A stretch of 64,000 nt of DNA, from the NCBI RefSeq assembly GCF_038561935.1, contig NZ_CP102770.1, positions 682,001 to 746,000 of the forward strand, read 5' to 3'. A program made the translations under genes and the position numbers. The stretch is from Myxococcus stipitatus (lineage in GTDB: Bacteria; Myxococcota; Myxococcia; Myxococcales; Myxococcaceae). Shown here piece by piece: positions 25,028-34,207 of this stretch; position 1 is the first letter of the stretch; each line of letters begins with the position of its first letter. The notes below the pieces were generated by a model, which searched no databases, was not told the DNA's origin, and saw only the letters and a program-made list of their open reading frames with translations.

Positions 25028-25618
25028 ATGCTCGCCGCCCTGTCCCTGCTCTTGCTCCTGGAGGCCACCGCGCCGGCCGCGCCCGCGCCGGAGTCGCGCG
25101 ACGTGCTGCTGCGTCGGCAGGTGGCGCAGCTGGCGCTGGCGCAGGTGCGCAAGCAGGACGCCGCGTGGCATCCGGACCAGCGCGACTGCGCGGGCCTCAT
25201 CCGCTTCGTCTTCCGTACCGCCTACAAGAACATCGCGCCGGAGCGTCTGTCTTCACCGCTGTGGTTGGACGCGCGCGGCAGGCCCTCTGACTTCGCGGAC
25301 GCGGAGTCGCTCCTGCAGCACAGCCTGGTGCCGTTGGGCCGGGACGAGGCCACGCGGGAGCGCGTGCGCACCGGAGACGTGCTGGCCTTCCGCCGGGAGC
25401 AGGACTCGGGCCCCATCTTCCATCTCATGCTGGTGGTTCGCCCGGAGGACCGGGCGCATGCACCCGCGCGTGTCGTCTATCACCCGGGGGAGAAGGGCGC
25501 CGCGGTGCGCACCGGGCTCCTCCACAACCTCGCCGACGAGGCGCCTCGAGAGTGGCGCCCGGTGCCCGCGAACAGCGCGTTCCTCGGCTTCTATCGTTTC
25601 AAGGAGTGGATGCCATGA
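25028..25618 (+). CDS. YfaT-like DUF1175 protein, NlpC/P60-like motif
   Basis: A 196-residue exported protein (signal MLAALSLLLLLEATAPAAPA). The core matches DUF1175: DQRDCAGLIRFVFRTAYK, RVRTGDVLAFRRE, then FHLMLVV and VVYHPG. The Cys54 in D-C-A-G-L and later His132/His152, with an intervening G-D-V-L, follow the order of NlpC/P60-type cysteine peptidases that cut peptidoglycan peptides. That relation is my inference from the motif order. It is second in the alpha-2-macroglobulin operon and overlaps the next gene by ATGA. Confidence 0.72.
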   Translation: MLAALSLLLLLEATAPAAPAPESRDVLLRRQVAQLALAQVRKQDAAWHPDQRDCAGLIRFVFRTAYKNIAPERLSSPLWLDARGRPSDFADAESLLQHSLVPLGRDEATRERVRTGDVLAFRREQDSGPIFHLMLVVRPEDRAHAPARVVYHPGEKGAAVRTGLLHNLADEAPREWRPVPANSAFLGFYRFKEWMP

Positions 25619-27228
25619 CATCTCCGTCGAGCCCTCCCCCGGGCCCGCCCCCCGCGGCGAGCCCCCCTCCCCAGCGAGGCGGCCCCAACAAGGGGCTGCT
25701 CGTGGGCATCGTCGTCGCCGTCGTCGCGGTTGTCGCCGTGGGCGCGTTCCTGCTCGGCCGCCGCTCGGGGTCGTCCGACTCCGGTGACGGCACGCACACG
25801 CCGCTGGTCGCGGGCGGCAAGTCCGAGGGCGAGGCGCAGGTGGAAGGCCTGCCCGAGCCGACCACGGCGGACATGACGGTGCCGGACAACGCCGCGCCGG
25901 AGGCCTTCTGGGTGGACGTGCTCCATCCCGCGAAGGTGCGCGACGCACTGGCGAGCAACACGTGGCTGCGCTCGCAGCTGTCGCAGCCGCTGGGCAAGGG
26001 CTTCGTGGGCGGCTGGGCCGCGTTCCTGGGCTCCACGGGCGAGGACCTGAAGGGCGGCTTCAACGGCGCCGTGTTGGATTTGCTCGTGGGCAAGCTGGGG
26101 AACGCGCCGTTCCGCGTGATGTGGTTCGCGGGTGACGCGCGCGCGAGCACGCCGGCGTTCATCGTGCCCGAGGCGAAGGAGTCGATGCTCACGGCCTTCA
26201 ACGTGCTGGACGCGGTGGCCAGGCGCGGCACGCTGGTGGCGAAGACGTGCCCGGGGGGCTCGCCCACGTCGGTGGCGGAGGGCTTCGAGGTGAAGCGCTG
26301 GCTGGTGGCGGAGCAGACGCTGTGGGCGGGCAAGTCGGCGGACCGCGTGGTGCTGGCGCGCCACCCCGTCGCGGTGCTCCAGGGTCTGTGCATGGAGTCG
26401 CCGAAGCTCGAGCCCGAGGACGGCGTGGACGTGGAGGTGGGGCTCTACGCGGACCTGCTGGGCCGCGAATCGCAGCTGCTGGGGCACGTGCTGGGGATGG
26501 GGCCGCTCACGCGCCTCCAGTTCGGCGTGGAGGGGGACCGGCTGGTGGGCAAGGGCATCGCGGGTGAACTGAAGGAGGGCGTCGCGCACCTGGACACCGC
26601 GCCCCTGTCCGAGGACCTGCTCAAGCTGGTGCCCGAGGAGACGCCGGTGCTGTTCGCCGTGCAGCTGAAGCTGCCGGAGGTGCTGAACACCGAGACGCTG
26701 AAGGCGTTCTGGGAGTCGGGCGGCAAGGGCCCCACGCGCACGCGGCAGGTGGCGGTGGTGTGGACGCCGCGCGGGGACTCGGCGCTGCCGCAGGACGTGG
26801 CGCTGGTGTGGGGACGGCAGGAGGACGCGACGTCGCTCCAGGTCCTCTTCGCGGGGGGCTCGCGGCAGGTGGTGTCGGCGACGGTGTGCAAGCACGTGGT
26901 GCTGGCGTCGAGCGAGGCGGAGCTGTCCGCGCTGCGCGCGGCGTGTGAAGGCAAGAAGCCCAGCCTGCTCAACGCGGCGGGGCCGGTGGTGGCGGGCTTG
27001 AAGGAGCCCGGCTCGGTGGTGGTGGGGGTGAATCTGGGGCGGATGCTCAGCGGCCTGACGATGGACGGTTACCTGTCCGAGGCCCGGGTGGGGCGCAACG
27101 CGCCGATGCCCAAGACGGTGCCCCCTGAAATCGAAGCGGCGCGGCGCGACCTGGAGTCGCTGCCGTACCTGGGCCTGCGCGGCACCGTGCGGGGCGATTC
27201 GTTGGTTCCTGGAGGTTTCGGGTCATGA
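25615..27228 (+). CDS. YfaA-like (DUF2138-type) membrane-anchored protein
   Basis: A 537-residue protein with a Pro-rich cytoplasmic head (SPSSPPPGPPPAASPPP), one transmembrane helix at about 27-48 and a large periplasmic domain. Its position (between DUF1175 and the alpha-2-macroglobulin), size and topology match E. coli YfaA (DUF2138, about 560 residues). Recognisable stretches are RVMWFAGDARASTPAFIV and the repeated LLKLVPEETPVLFAVQLKLPEVL. Sequence support for the family is modest. It overlaps both neighbours by four bases (ATGA), so stoichiometric synthesis is likely. Function unknown; an accessory or anchor of the macroglobulin is plausible. Confidence 0.65.
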   Translation: MTSPSSPPPGPPPAASPPPQRGGPNKGLLVGIVVAVVAVVAVGAFLLGRRSGSSDSGDGTHTPLVAGGKSEGEAQVEGLPEPTTADMTVPDNAAPEAFWVDVLHPAKVRDALASNTWLRSQLSQPLGKGFVGGWAAFLGSTGEDLKGGFNGAVLDLLVGKLGNAPFRVMWFAGDARASTPAFIVPEAKESMLTAFNVLDAVARRGTLVAKTCPGGSPTSVAEGFEVKRWLVAEQTLWAGKSADRVVLARHPVAVLQGLCMESPKLEPEDGVDVEVGLYADLLGRESQLLGHVLGMGPLTRLQFGVEGDRLVGKGIAGELKEGVAHLDTAPLSEDLLKLVPEETPVLFAVQLKLPEVLNTETLKAFWESGGKGPTRTRQVAVVWTPRGDSALPQDVALVWGRQEDATSLQVLFAGGSRQVVSATVCKHVVLASSEAELSALRAACEGKKPSLLNAAGPVVAGLKEPGSVVVGVNLGRMLSGLTMDGYLSEARVGRNAPMPKTVPPEIEAARRDLESLPYLGLRGTVRGDSLVPGGFGS

Positions 27229-30200
27229 GGACGGTAGCTCGACTCGCGGTACTGGCGGCGGTGGCGCTGTCCGGCATGGCCCTGGCCAAGCCGCTCTACA
27301 TCACGGTGCCGCGCTCGTATGTCAGCGGTGAGCCGGTGGCGGTGGACGTGGCGTTCGAGGACAAGGGGCCCGTGGAGCTCCGCGTCCTCAAGCCCGACAA
27401 CCTGGAGGCGTTCATCCGCGCGCAGGGCGACCTGCGCCGCGCGTACCAGACGCCGCCGACGATGAACAACCCGGGCCGCGCGCTCAGCCGGGGCGTCAAC
27501 GCGGTGAGCTCGCCGGGCAAGTGGCTGTTGGGTGCGCTCAACACCAGCTTCCGCGACACCGTGGGCGACGTGCTTCCCCAGGCGCCCAACCTGCCGGGCT
27601 CCAGCGAGCCGTTGGCCAAGGTGTCCGAGGGCCCCAAGAAGCTGGTCGGCGTGCCGGCGGGCTTCACCGTGGCGCGCAGCCAGTGGCTGAACCTGGACCT
27701 GGGCGGCGCCGAGCGCGACTTCAACGTGCCGGGCTTCGACACCAGCGGCGGTGGCTATGGCTTCCAGGAGCGCCGCGTGGTGCTCGCGCCGCTGCCCGCG
27801 GGCACGTACGTGCTCCAGCTGGTGCAGGGGTTGGTGGAGGGCCAGGTGGTGCTGGTCGTCAGCGACCTGACGGTGCAGCTGAAGCAGACGGATGGCGAGG
27901 TGCTGGTGCGCGTGGCGGGCCGGGACCAGAAGCCCGCCGTGGGCGCGCAGGTGCAGGTGTACCTGCCCAAGGGCAAGGGCCCCGCGGGGACGACGGACAA
28001 CAAGGGCGAGGTGCGCCTGTCCGTGACGGAGCCGCGCATCATCGCCACCGCGTCGGTGGGCGGAGACACGGCCATCGTCGACACGGACTTCTACTCCACG
28101 CTGGCGGTGGCGCCGGACGTGTTCATCTACAGCGACCGGCCCATCTACAAGCCGGGCCACGAGGTGAAGTTCCGCGGCGTGCTGCGCCAGCCGGACACGT
28201 ACCTGGCGCGCCTGTTCACGCCGAAGAAGCGCGACGTGACGGTGAAACTCATCTCGCAGGAGGGCCGGGCCCTCACCACGCGCGTCGCGGTGGATGAGTT
28301 CGGCGCCTTCCACGGCACGCTCAAGGTGCCCGAGGACCTGGGCACGGGCGTGATGCGCGTGGAGGCGGAGCTGGACGGACAGCCGCACCAGGGCGAGGCG
28401 CGCGTGCAGGACTACGTGAAGCCCACGTTCTACCTGGAGGCGGAGCCCGAGTCGGAGACGGTGGTCCCCGGACAGAACCTGCGCGTGACGGTGCGCGCGC
28501 GGCGCTACGCGGGCGGCGTGCCCGCGGGCGCGAAGTACGAGGTGTTCCTCTACCGCACGCTGCTGGATGCGCCCGCGTGGGTGGATGACTCCGGCAAGGG
28601 CGGGCAGGGCAGCGACGTGACGTACGGCTCGCAGTCCTCCAACGAGGGCAAGCTGAGCGTGCCCGAGCGCCTGTACTCCTCCGTCGCCGAGCGCGGCGCC
28701 GCCGAGGACCCGTGGTCCTCCGCCTCCGCGTTCGACGCGAGCGGCGAGGCGAAGATTGAAGTCGCCGTGCCGGAGCTGAAGGCGGGTGAGGACCGGCTGC
28801 CGTACCGCTACTCGCTCACCGTGCGCGCGCGGGATGACCAGGAGACGTTCGCCAACTCCACCTCCGCCTTCTTCCTGTCGAAGGTGGAGGTGCTGGGCCT
28901 GGCGCGCTACTCCGACGCGGTGGTGGCGAAGAGCGGCGAGGCGACGCTGGCCGTGCGCGCGACGACGCTGTCGGGCAAGGCCTACGGCGTCACGCAGGGC
29001 GAGGTGGAGTTCGTGCTGCGCCGCGCGGATGGCTCCGAGAAGAGCCTGGGCAAGCGCTCGTTCACCACGGCGGCGGACGGGACGCACCGCGAGAAGGTGC
29101 CGACGTCCGACGTGGGCGCGGTGCTCGCGCGAGTCACCGTGAAGGACAAGCGCGGTGAGACGTGGCAGGGCGAGGAGTCGCTGCTGGTGATTGGCGCCGA
29201 GGACGAGCCGGTGGCGCAGGTGCCGAACCTCACGCTGGCCTCGCTGTCGGGCACGCTGGAGCCGGGCGACACGGCGCGGCTGGTGGCGCTGATGCCGGAC
29301 GGCTGGGGCGCGGGTGGGCGCGACACGGGCCCGGTGTGGGTGACGCTGTCGGGCGGGCGCCTGCATGACACGCAGATGGTGGAACTCAAGGGCCGCACGC
29401 TGGTGCACAGCTTCAACGTGGAGAAGCGCTTCGGCGGCGCGGTGTATGCGTCCGTCGCGTACCCCACGGCCACGGGCCGGTGGGAGGAGCGCACGGTGTC
29501 CTTCCGCGTGATTCCGCGCGAGCGCACCCTCACGGTGGAGCTGCAGCCCCAGCGCGCGGAGGCCACGCCGCTCACCGAGCAGAGCATCGACGTGCGCGTC
29601 ACGGACCACGAGGGCAAGGGCGTGGTGGCGCAGCTCTCCGTGGGCGTGGTGGACAAGGCGGTCTACGCCATCCAGACGGAGTTCCGTCCCAAGGTGCTGG
29701 ACTTCTTCTACCCGCCCGCGCGCAACAACGTGTCCAACTTCTACTCGGCGGAGTTCCAGGGCTACGGCTATGGCGAGGCGCTCGCGCGGAAGATGGCGGG
29801 CCTGCCGGACCATGCCTTCGCCTCCATCAAGCCGCCGAGCCGTCAGACGAAGGACCTGGAGAAGGACACGGCGCACTGGGACCCGACGGTGGTGACGGAC
29901 CGCGATGGCCGCGCCACGGTGCGCTTCACGCTGCCGTCCAACCAGACGCTGTGGGTGGTGACGGCGGTGGCGGCGGACACGTCCGGCCGCTTCGGCGAGG
30001 GCACGTCCGAGTTCGCCACGCGCGGCGGGCTGAACCTGTACGCGGCGCTGCCGCAGTTCATGCGCGAGGGCGACGAGGCGCTGGCCTCCGTCCGCCTGTC
30101 CGCGGGGGAGAAGTCGCCCGCGAGCCAGGTGCTGGACGTGAAGCTCGCGTCCCTGGGCGCGCTGAAGGCGGACCAGTCGCGGCACAAGGTGGAGCTGGCG

Positions 30201-31946
30201 AAGGGCGGCGAGCAGGTGGTGCCGCTGACGCTGAAGGCCACGGCGACGGGCTCCGCGCAGCTGGCGGTGGACGTGTCGGGCGGCAAGGACCCGCTGAAGG
30301 ACCGCAAGCTGTTCCAGGTGGAGCCCGCGGCGGTGGAGGACTTCGTCAAGGTGAGCGCGTGGGGCGGCGGTGCGCTGGAGGTGCCCGCGGCGAAGGAGGC
30401 GACGCTGACGAGCGTGGAGCTGGTGCTCCAGCCGTCCATCGTCGACGCGTCCCTGTCCAACATGCGCGAGCTGCTCACGTACCCGTACGGCTGCCTGGAG
30501 CAGCTCGTGTCGACGACGGTGCCCAACGTGGCCGTCTACCAGGTGCTCCAGAAGGGCGACGCGCTGGCGAAGCTGGACCCGGACACGCAGGCGCTGTTGG
30601 AGGAGGCGCGCAGCCGCTCGGTGCAGGGCACGGCGCGCATCCTCAACCTGTCGGTGAAGGGCGGTGGCTTCACGTGGTTCGGCGGCTACAGCACGCCCAG
30701 CCTGCCGCTGACGCTCATCGCGTTGGATGGTCTGGCGTACGCGTCCGAGGCGGGGCTGGTGGACCGCGCGGACCCGCGCCTCGTGGAGAGCGCGCGGTGG
30801 CTGGAGGCGCAGGACGGCCTGCCGCCCGAGTACGAGGCGACGCGGGCGTACGTGCTGGCGCGTCTGGAAGGGCCGAAGCAGGCGGCGCGGGTGCGTGCGC
30901 TGGTGGAGGCGTCCGAGTCGGGTGACCTGTACCCGCTGGCGCTGGCGGTGCTCGCGGCGGAGAAGGCGGGCATCATCAAGGAGCCCGCGCTGCAGGCGCG
31001 CATCAACGCGCTGGTGAAGAAGAGCTCCGAGGGCTTCACCACGCTGGCCGCGTACCGTCCGGGCCAGGAGATGGCGCTGTCCGAGGCGTTCTTCCACTTC
31101 CCGCTGCGGCGCGTGGGCATGACGGCCATCGCCGCGCACGCGGCCTCGTTCGGCTCGCTGGACATCACCCGCGCGCGCAAGCGCATCCTGGAGCTCCTGT
31201 CGGAGCCGGGCCTGTCCACGTTCGACCGGAGCACGGCGCTGCTGCACTCGCTGTGGCTGCTCGAGCGCGACGTGAAGGCGTTCAAGGGCATGACGCCGCC
31301 CGAGGTGAAGGGGGTGAAGGGCGACGTGAAGTTCGCGCCTCGCGGCATGGGCCTCGTCGCGATGCTGGCGCCGGGGACGCGCACGGTGGACGTGGGCGGC
31401 TTCGACGGCGTGGCGACGCTCCAGGCCACCGCGCGGGTTCCGGTCGCGGCGGCGGGTGTCCAGGCCGAGGGCATGTCCTTGCAGCGCGCCTACTACGTGC
31501 TGCGCGAGGGCGGGAAGGTGAAGCTGGGCGCGGGGGACACGGTGTCCCAGGGCGAGGAGGTCTACGTGGAGCTGACGATGGACGCGCGCGGGGGCAACTC
31601 GGTGCGGTCGGCGTACTACGTGGTGGAGGACTCGGTGCCCGCGGGCTTCGTGGCGCTCCAGGAGGACAAGGCGTTCCGAGGTCCTCCGCACTCGCTGCCG
31701 CTGGCGCCCGAGGCGCTGAAGCGTCGGGTGCTGGACCCGGAGCGGGCCACGTTCTTCTTCGAGGAGCCCGCGCCCTGGAGCGACAGTCCGCGCACGGTGG
31801 GCTACGTGCTGCGCGCGCAGTTCCCAGGCACGTTCTCCGCGCCTCCCGCGCGCATCGAGGACATGTACGCGGCGAGCATCCACGGCCGCACGGCGGGGGA
31901 CTCGCTGAAGGTCGTCCCGTCGAAGAAGGGCACGGGAGACCTGTAG
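27225..31946 (+). CDS. Bacterial alpha-2-macroglobulin with CLEQ thioester motif
   Basis: A 1573-residue exported protein (signal ending SGMALAKP). Macroglobulin-like domains MG1-MG7 run through about residue 850, including SDRPIYKPGHEVKFRGVLR, the conserved entry to the MG region. After it come the bait-type and A2M-core segments: WDPTVVTDRDGRATVRFTLP and QTLWVVTAVA. The thioester motif is YPYGCLEQ, with Cys1090 and Gln1093. A helical thioester domain follows, then a receptor-binding-like end. Such proteins trap proteases covalently in the periplasm. In a yfa-type operon the E. coli homologue (YfaS) is thought to lack the thioester, so this copy is notable. It overlaps the upstream gene by ATGA and is followed by 3 bp. 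Confidence 0.92.
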   Translation: MRTVARLAVLAAVALSGMALAKPLYITVPRSYVSGEPVAVDVAFEDKGPVELRVLKPDNLEAFIRAQGDLRRAYQTPPTMNNPGRALSRGVNAVSSPGKWLLGALNTSFRDTVGDVLPQAPNLPGSSEPLAKVSEGPKKLVGVPAGFTVARSQWLNLDLGGAERDFNVPGFDTSGGGYGFQERRVVLAPLPAGTYVLQLVQGLVEGQVVLVVSDLTVQLKQTDGEVLVRVAGRDQKPAVGAQVQVYLPKGKGPAGTTDNKGEVRLSVTEPRIIATASVGGDTAIVDTDFYSTLAVAPDVFIYSDRPIYKPGHEVKFRGVLRQPDTYLARLFTPKKRDVTVKLISQEGRALTTRVAVDEFGAFHGTLKVPEDLGTGVMRVEAELDGQPHQGEARVQDYVKPTFYLEAEPESETVVPGQNLRVTVRARRYAGGVPAGAKYEVFLYRTLLDAPAWVDDSGKGGQGSDVTYGSQSSNEGKLSVPERLYSSVAERGAAEDPWSSASAFDASGEAKIEVAVPELKAGEDRLPYRYSLTVRARDDQETFANSTSAFFLSKVEVLGLARYSDAVVAKSGEATLAVRATTLSGKAYGVTQGEVEFVLRRADGSEKSLGKRSFTTAADGTHREKVPTSDVGAVLARVTVKDKRGETWQGEESLLVIGAEDEPVAQVPNLTLASLSGTLEPGDTARLVALMPDGWGAGGRDTGPVWVTLSGGRLHDTQMVELKGRTLVHSFNVEKRFGGAVYASVAYPTATGRWEERTVSFRVIPRERTLTVELQPQRAEATPLTEQSIDVRVTDHEGKGVVAQLSVGVVDKAVYAIQTEFRPKVLDFFYPPARNNVSNFYSAEFQGYGYGEALARKMAGLPDHAFASIKPPSRQTKDLEKDTAHWDPTVVTDRDGRATVRFTLPSNQTLWVVTAVAADTSGRFGEGTSEFATRGGLNLYAALPQFMREGDEALASVRLSAGEKSPASQVLDVKLASLGALKADQSRHKVELAKGGEQVVPLTLKATATGSAQLAVDVSGGKDPLKDRKLFQVEPAAVEDFVKVSAWGGGALEVPAAKEATLTSVELVLQPSIVDASLSNMRELLTYPYGCLEQLVSTTVPNVAVYQVLQKGDALAKLDPDTQALLEEARSRSVQGTARILNLSVKGGGFTWFGGYSTPSLPLTLIALDGLAYASEAGLVDRADPRLVESARWLEAQDGLPPEYEATRAYVLARLEGPKQAARVRALVEASESGDLYPLALAVLAAEKAGIIKEPALQARINALVKKSSEGFTTLAAYRPGQEMALSEAFFHFPLRRVGMTAIAAHAASFGSLDITRARKRILELLSEPGLSTFDRSTALLHSLWLLERDVKAFKGMTPPEVKGVKGDVKFAPRGMGLVAMLAPGTRTVDVGGFDGVATLQATARVPVAAAGVQAEGMSLQRAYYVLREGGKVKLGAGDTVSQGEEVYVELTMDARGGNSVRSAYYVVEDSVPAGFVALQEDKAFRGPPHSLPLAPEALKRRVLDPERATFFFEEPAPWSDSPRTVGYVLRAQFPGTFSAPPARIEDMYAASIHGRTAGDSLKVVPSKKGTGDL

Positions 31947-31949
31947 CGC

Positions 31950-34187
31950 ATGGGGTGGGCCTTCATGGTGGCCGTGCTGCTGGCGGCCACCCCCACCTTC
32001 GTCACGCGAGGGGACGTGACGCCCGAGCCGGACCTTCGCCGCGAGGCGGAAGCCGGCTGGGCGGCACTGGAGGCGGTGTATGTGGCGGAGGCGGGGGGCG
32101 CGCCGGCGAAGGCGCCGGCCTCCATCGTCCTCCAGAAGGGCCAGGCCCTGACGCCCGAGCGCAACGCGCAGGGCCGTCCGGGCCTGGTCGAGCTGAGGCA
32201 GAACACGCCCGGCGTGCTGGATGAGCGGCTGCGGGTGGCGCTGCGGCACGAACTGGCGCACCAGCTCTTGTGGTGGGCCTGTCCCCAGTCGAGCGAGGAC
32301 CGGCTGTTCCACGAAGCCTTCGCGGTGGCGCTGAGCGGCGAATTGCCCGCGTGGCGCGAGGGGGCCTATCAATCCCTCTCACGCGCGGCGGCGGAGCTGG
32401 CGGCCTCGCCCGCGGTGGACTCGACGCGGGCCCGGCGCGCGCTGGCGCGGCTGCTCAGTGAGTCGGTGGGGTTTCCCAAGGCGCTGTCTCGCCGGCTGCG
32501 CCAGTGTCACGACGGCGCGCGGTGGGTGGTGCCGCTGTCCATCGACGAGCTGGCGGACGTGCAGGTGCGCGCGGCGGGGCCGGCCACGGTGGTGTTGAGC
32601 CGGCACTCGGGCGAGGTGCTGCTGTCGGAGGGCGAGGTGCGACGTGCGCTGCCGTATGGCTCGGCACTGAAGCCCTTCGTGTACGCGGCGGGCGTGGGGC
32701 ACCCGGTGCTCCCTCCGCGCGCGGAGGTGCAGGAGTGGGCGTGCGGTCCGGACCTGCCGAAGCGCGTGGATGCGCGCACGGCGATGCTGCGCTCGTGCAA
32801 CGGGTACTTCCTGGACTGGGAGGCGAGTGGCTCGGCGCCTCGGGGCTTTGGGGCGTGGGAGCCCGTGTTGTTGGCGCTGGGGTTGACGGGCAAGCCCGCG
32901 GACATGGCGGACGTGGTGGGGTTGCGCTCCACGCTGGCGCTGTCGCCGTGGGGGATGGCGCAGGCGTATCGGCTCCTGGCGGAGGCTCGGCCGGATGTGC
33001 TCGCGCTGCTGGCGGACAACGCGGCGCGAGGCACGCTGGCGGAGCTGCCCGCGTCGAAGGCGCTCTCGGGCGTGTCGACGAAGACGGGCACGGTGCGGGA
33101 TGCGGCGAGCCGGCCTCAGTACGGCTGGATTGCGGCGGTCGACGGGGACCTGGTCGTGGTGGCGGTGCGCCCCGGGAAGATGCCGCGCCAGTTCGCGGAG
33201 GAGATTCCGGAGGTCCTGGCGCGAGCGCGCAAGCAGGCGGGACTGGAGGCCGCGCGGGTGCAGGTGCTGGGGCTCGTGTCCTCGCGCGAGGTGGAGGCGC
33301 GGTGCTCGGGCGTGGGCTTCGCGGTGGAGGAGGGGATGCCGAAGGCGGCGCCCGGGGAGTGGGCCCGGCTGGAGGGGCTCACGGCGCGCGGCGCGGCGGT
33401 GTGTCTGGGCGCACCCTGGAGGCTTCGCTTCCCAAAGGGACCCGAGGAGGGGCGGGACTACGCGGGCGTCTTCTCGTGGTCACCCGCGCCGGCGTACCGG
33501 CCACCCCCTGGAGTGCCCACGTCGAGCAGCGCGATGAAGGCGCGGCGGGGCTCGGACTTCGTGTTCCGCACCACGCGCTTGCAGTACACGGCGGGCGTGG
33601 TGGCGGCGGAGGACGTGTCGCTGAAGGGCGAGGCGCGTCTGGCGTTGGCGCGAGTGGTGGCGCACAACGAGCGGCACAGCCGTCACCCGGGCCGCGCCGT
33701 CTGCGACACGACGCACTGTCAGGCCTTCCGAGGCACGGTGCGGGTGCAGCGCGACGACGCGAAGGCGCTGGCGCTGCCCGCGCTGAAGTGGCGGGAGTGG
33801 CTGTTGTTCTCGCAGGGGGGACAGGAGCCCTGGAAGGAGGAGCGGACCCGAGGCGAGGTCGAGCGGATTCTCGGCAAGGGGCTGGTGTCGCTGCGCTTCG
33901 AGGCGGGGCGGGTGCAATACCTGCTCACCGAGCGCGATGGCTCGGCGACGTACGAGGAGGGGCGCTCGCTGCCGTGCGAGCTGTTGCGCTCGGGTCTGAA
34001 GCTGGCGTCGTGTCCCCGGACGGCCTCGTTCAACGGCGGGGTGCTCGTCTTCGAGGGACGCGGGCGCGGCCATGGAGAGGGATTGGACGTCGAGGCGGCG
34101 AAGGCCAGCGGGCTTCGCAGTGATGCGATTCTCGAGGCCGCGTATGGCCGCTCGCGGCCGGAGCCTCGCGATGGGGATGTAGAGTAG
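31950..34187 (+). CDS. YfaQ-like fusion: HELAH motif, penicillin-binding-type transpeptidase, SpoIID-like domain
   Basis: A 745-residue exported protein. Residues 60-150 carry H100-ELAH and a downstream FHEAFA Glu, a zincin-type motif. Residues 190-420 hold an intact penicillin-binding set: S238-ALK (SxxK), S282-CN (SxN) and K378-TG in STKTGTVRD. From about 530 a SpoIID/LytB-like part appears: VVAHNERHSRHPG, CDTTHCQAFRG, and GRGRGHGEGLDVEAAKASG near the end. E. coli YfaQ (DUF2300) occupies the same operon place. Here the motifs imply peptidoglycan binding or repair coupled to the alpha-2-macroglobulin, much as PBP1C pairs with YfhM. The catalytic claim is motif-based. It starts 3 bp after the macroglobulin stop. 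Confidence 0.75.
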   Translation: MGWAFMVAVLLAATPTFVTRGDVTPEPDLRREAEAGWAALEAVYVAEAGGAPAKAPASIVLQKGQALTPERNAQGRPGLVELRQNTPGVLDERLRVALRHELAHQLLWWACPQSSEDRLFHEAFAVALSGELPAWREGAYQSLSRAAAELAASPAVDSTRARRALARLLSESVGFPKALSRRLRQCHDGARWVVPLSIDELADVQVRAAGPATVVLSRHSGEVLLSEGEVRRALPYGSALKPFVYAAGVGHPVLPPRAEVQEWACGPDLPKRVDARTAMLRSCNGYFLDWEASGSAPRGFGAWEPVLLALGLTGKPADMADVVGLRSTLALSPWGMAQAYRLLAEARPDVLALLADNAARGTLAELPASKALSGVSTKTGTVRDAASRPQYGWIAAVDGDLVVVAVRPGKMPRQFAEEIPEVLARARKQAGLEAARVQVLGLVSSREVEARCSGVGFAVEEGMPKAAPGEWARLEGLTARGAAVCLGAPWRLRFPKGPEEGRDYAGVFSWSPAPAYRPPPGVPTSSSAMKARRGSDFVFRTTRLQYTAGVVAAEDVSLKGEARLALARVVAHNERHSRHPGRAVCDTTHCQAFRGTVRVQRDDAKALALPALKWREWLLFSQGGQEPWKEERTRGEVERILGKGLVSLRFEAGRVQYLLTERDGSATYEEGRSLPCELLRSGLKLASCPRTASFNGGVLVFEGRGRGHGEGLDVEAAKASGLRSDAILEAAYGRSRPEPRDGDVE

Positions 34188-34207
34188 GGCGCACGGAGGT
34201 TCGACGG

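Noticed and set aside
27069-32372. A 1767-codon open frame on the minus strand, opposite the alpha-2-macroglobulin.
   Set aside because: It is an Arg/His/Gln/Leu-rich shadow frame caused by high GC3 on the real gene, with no domain and no ribosome site.
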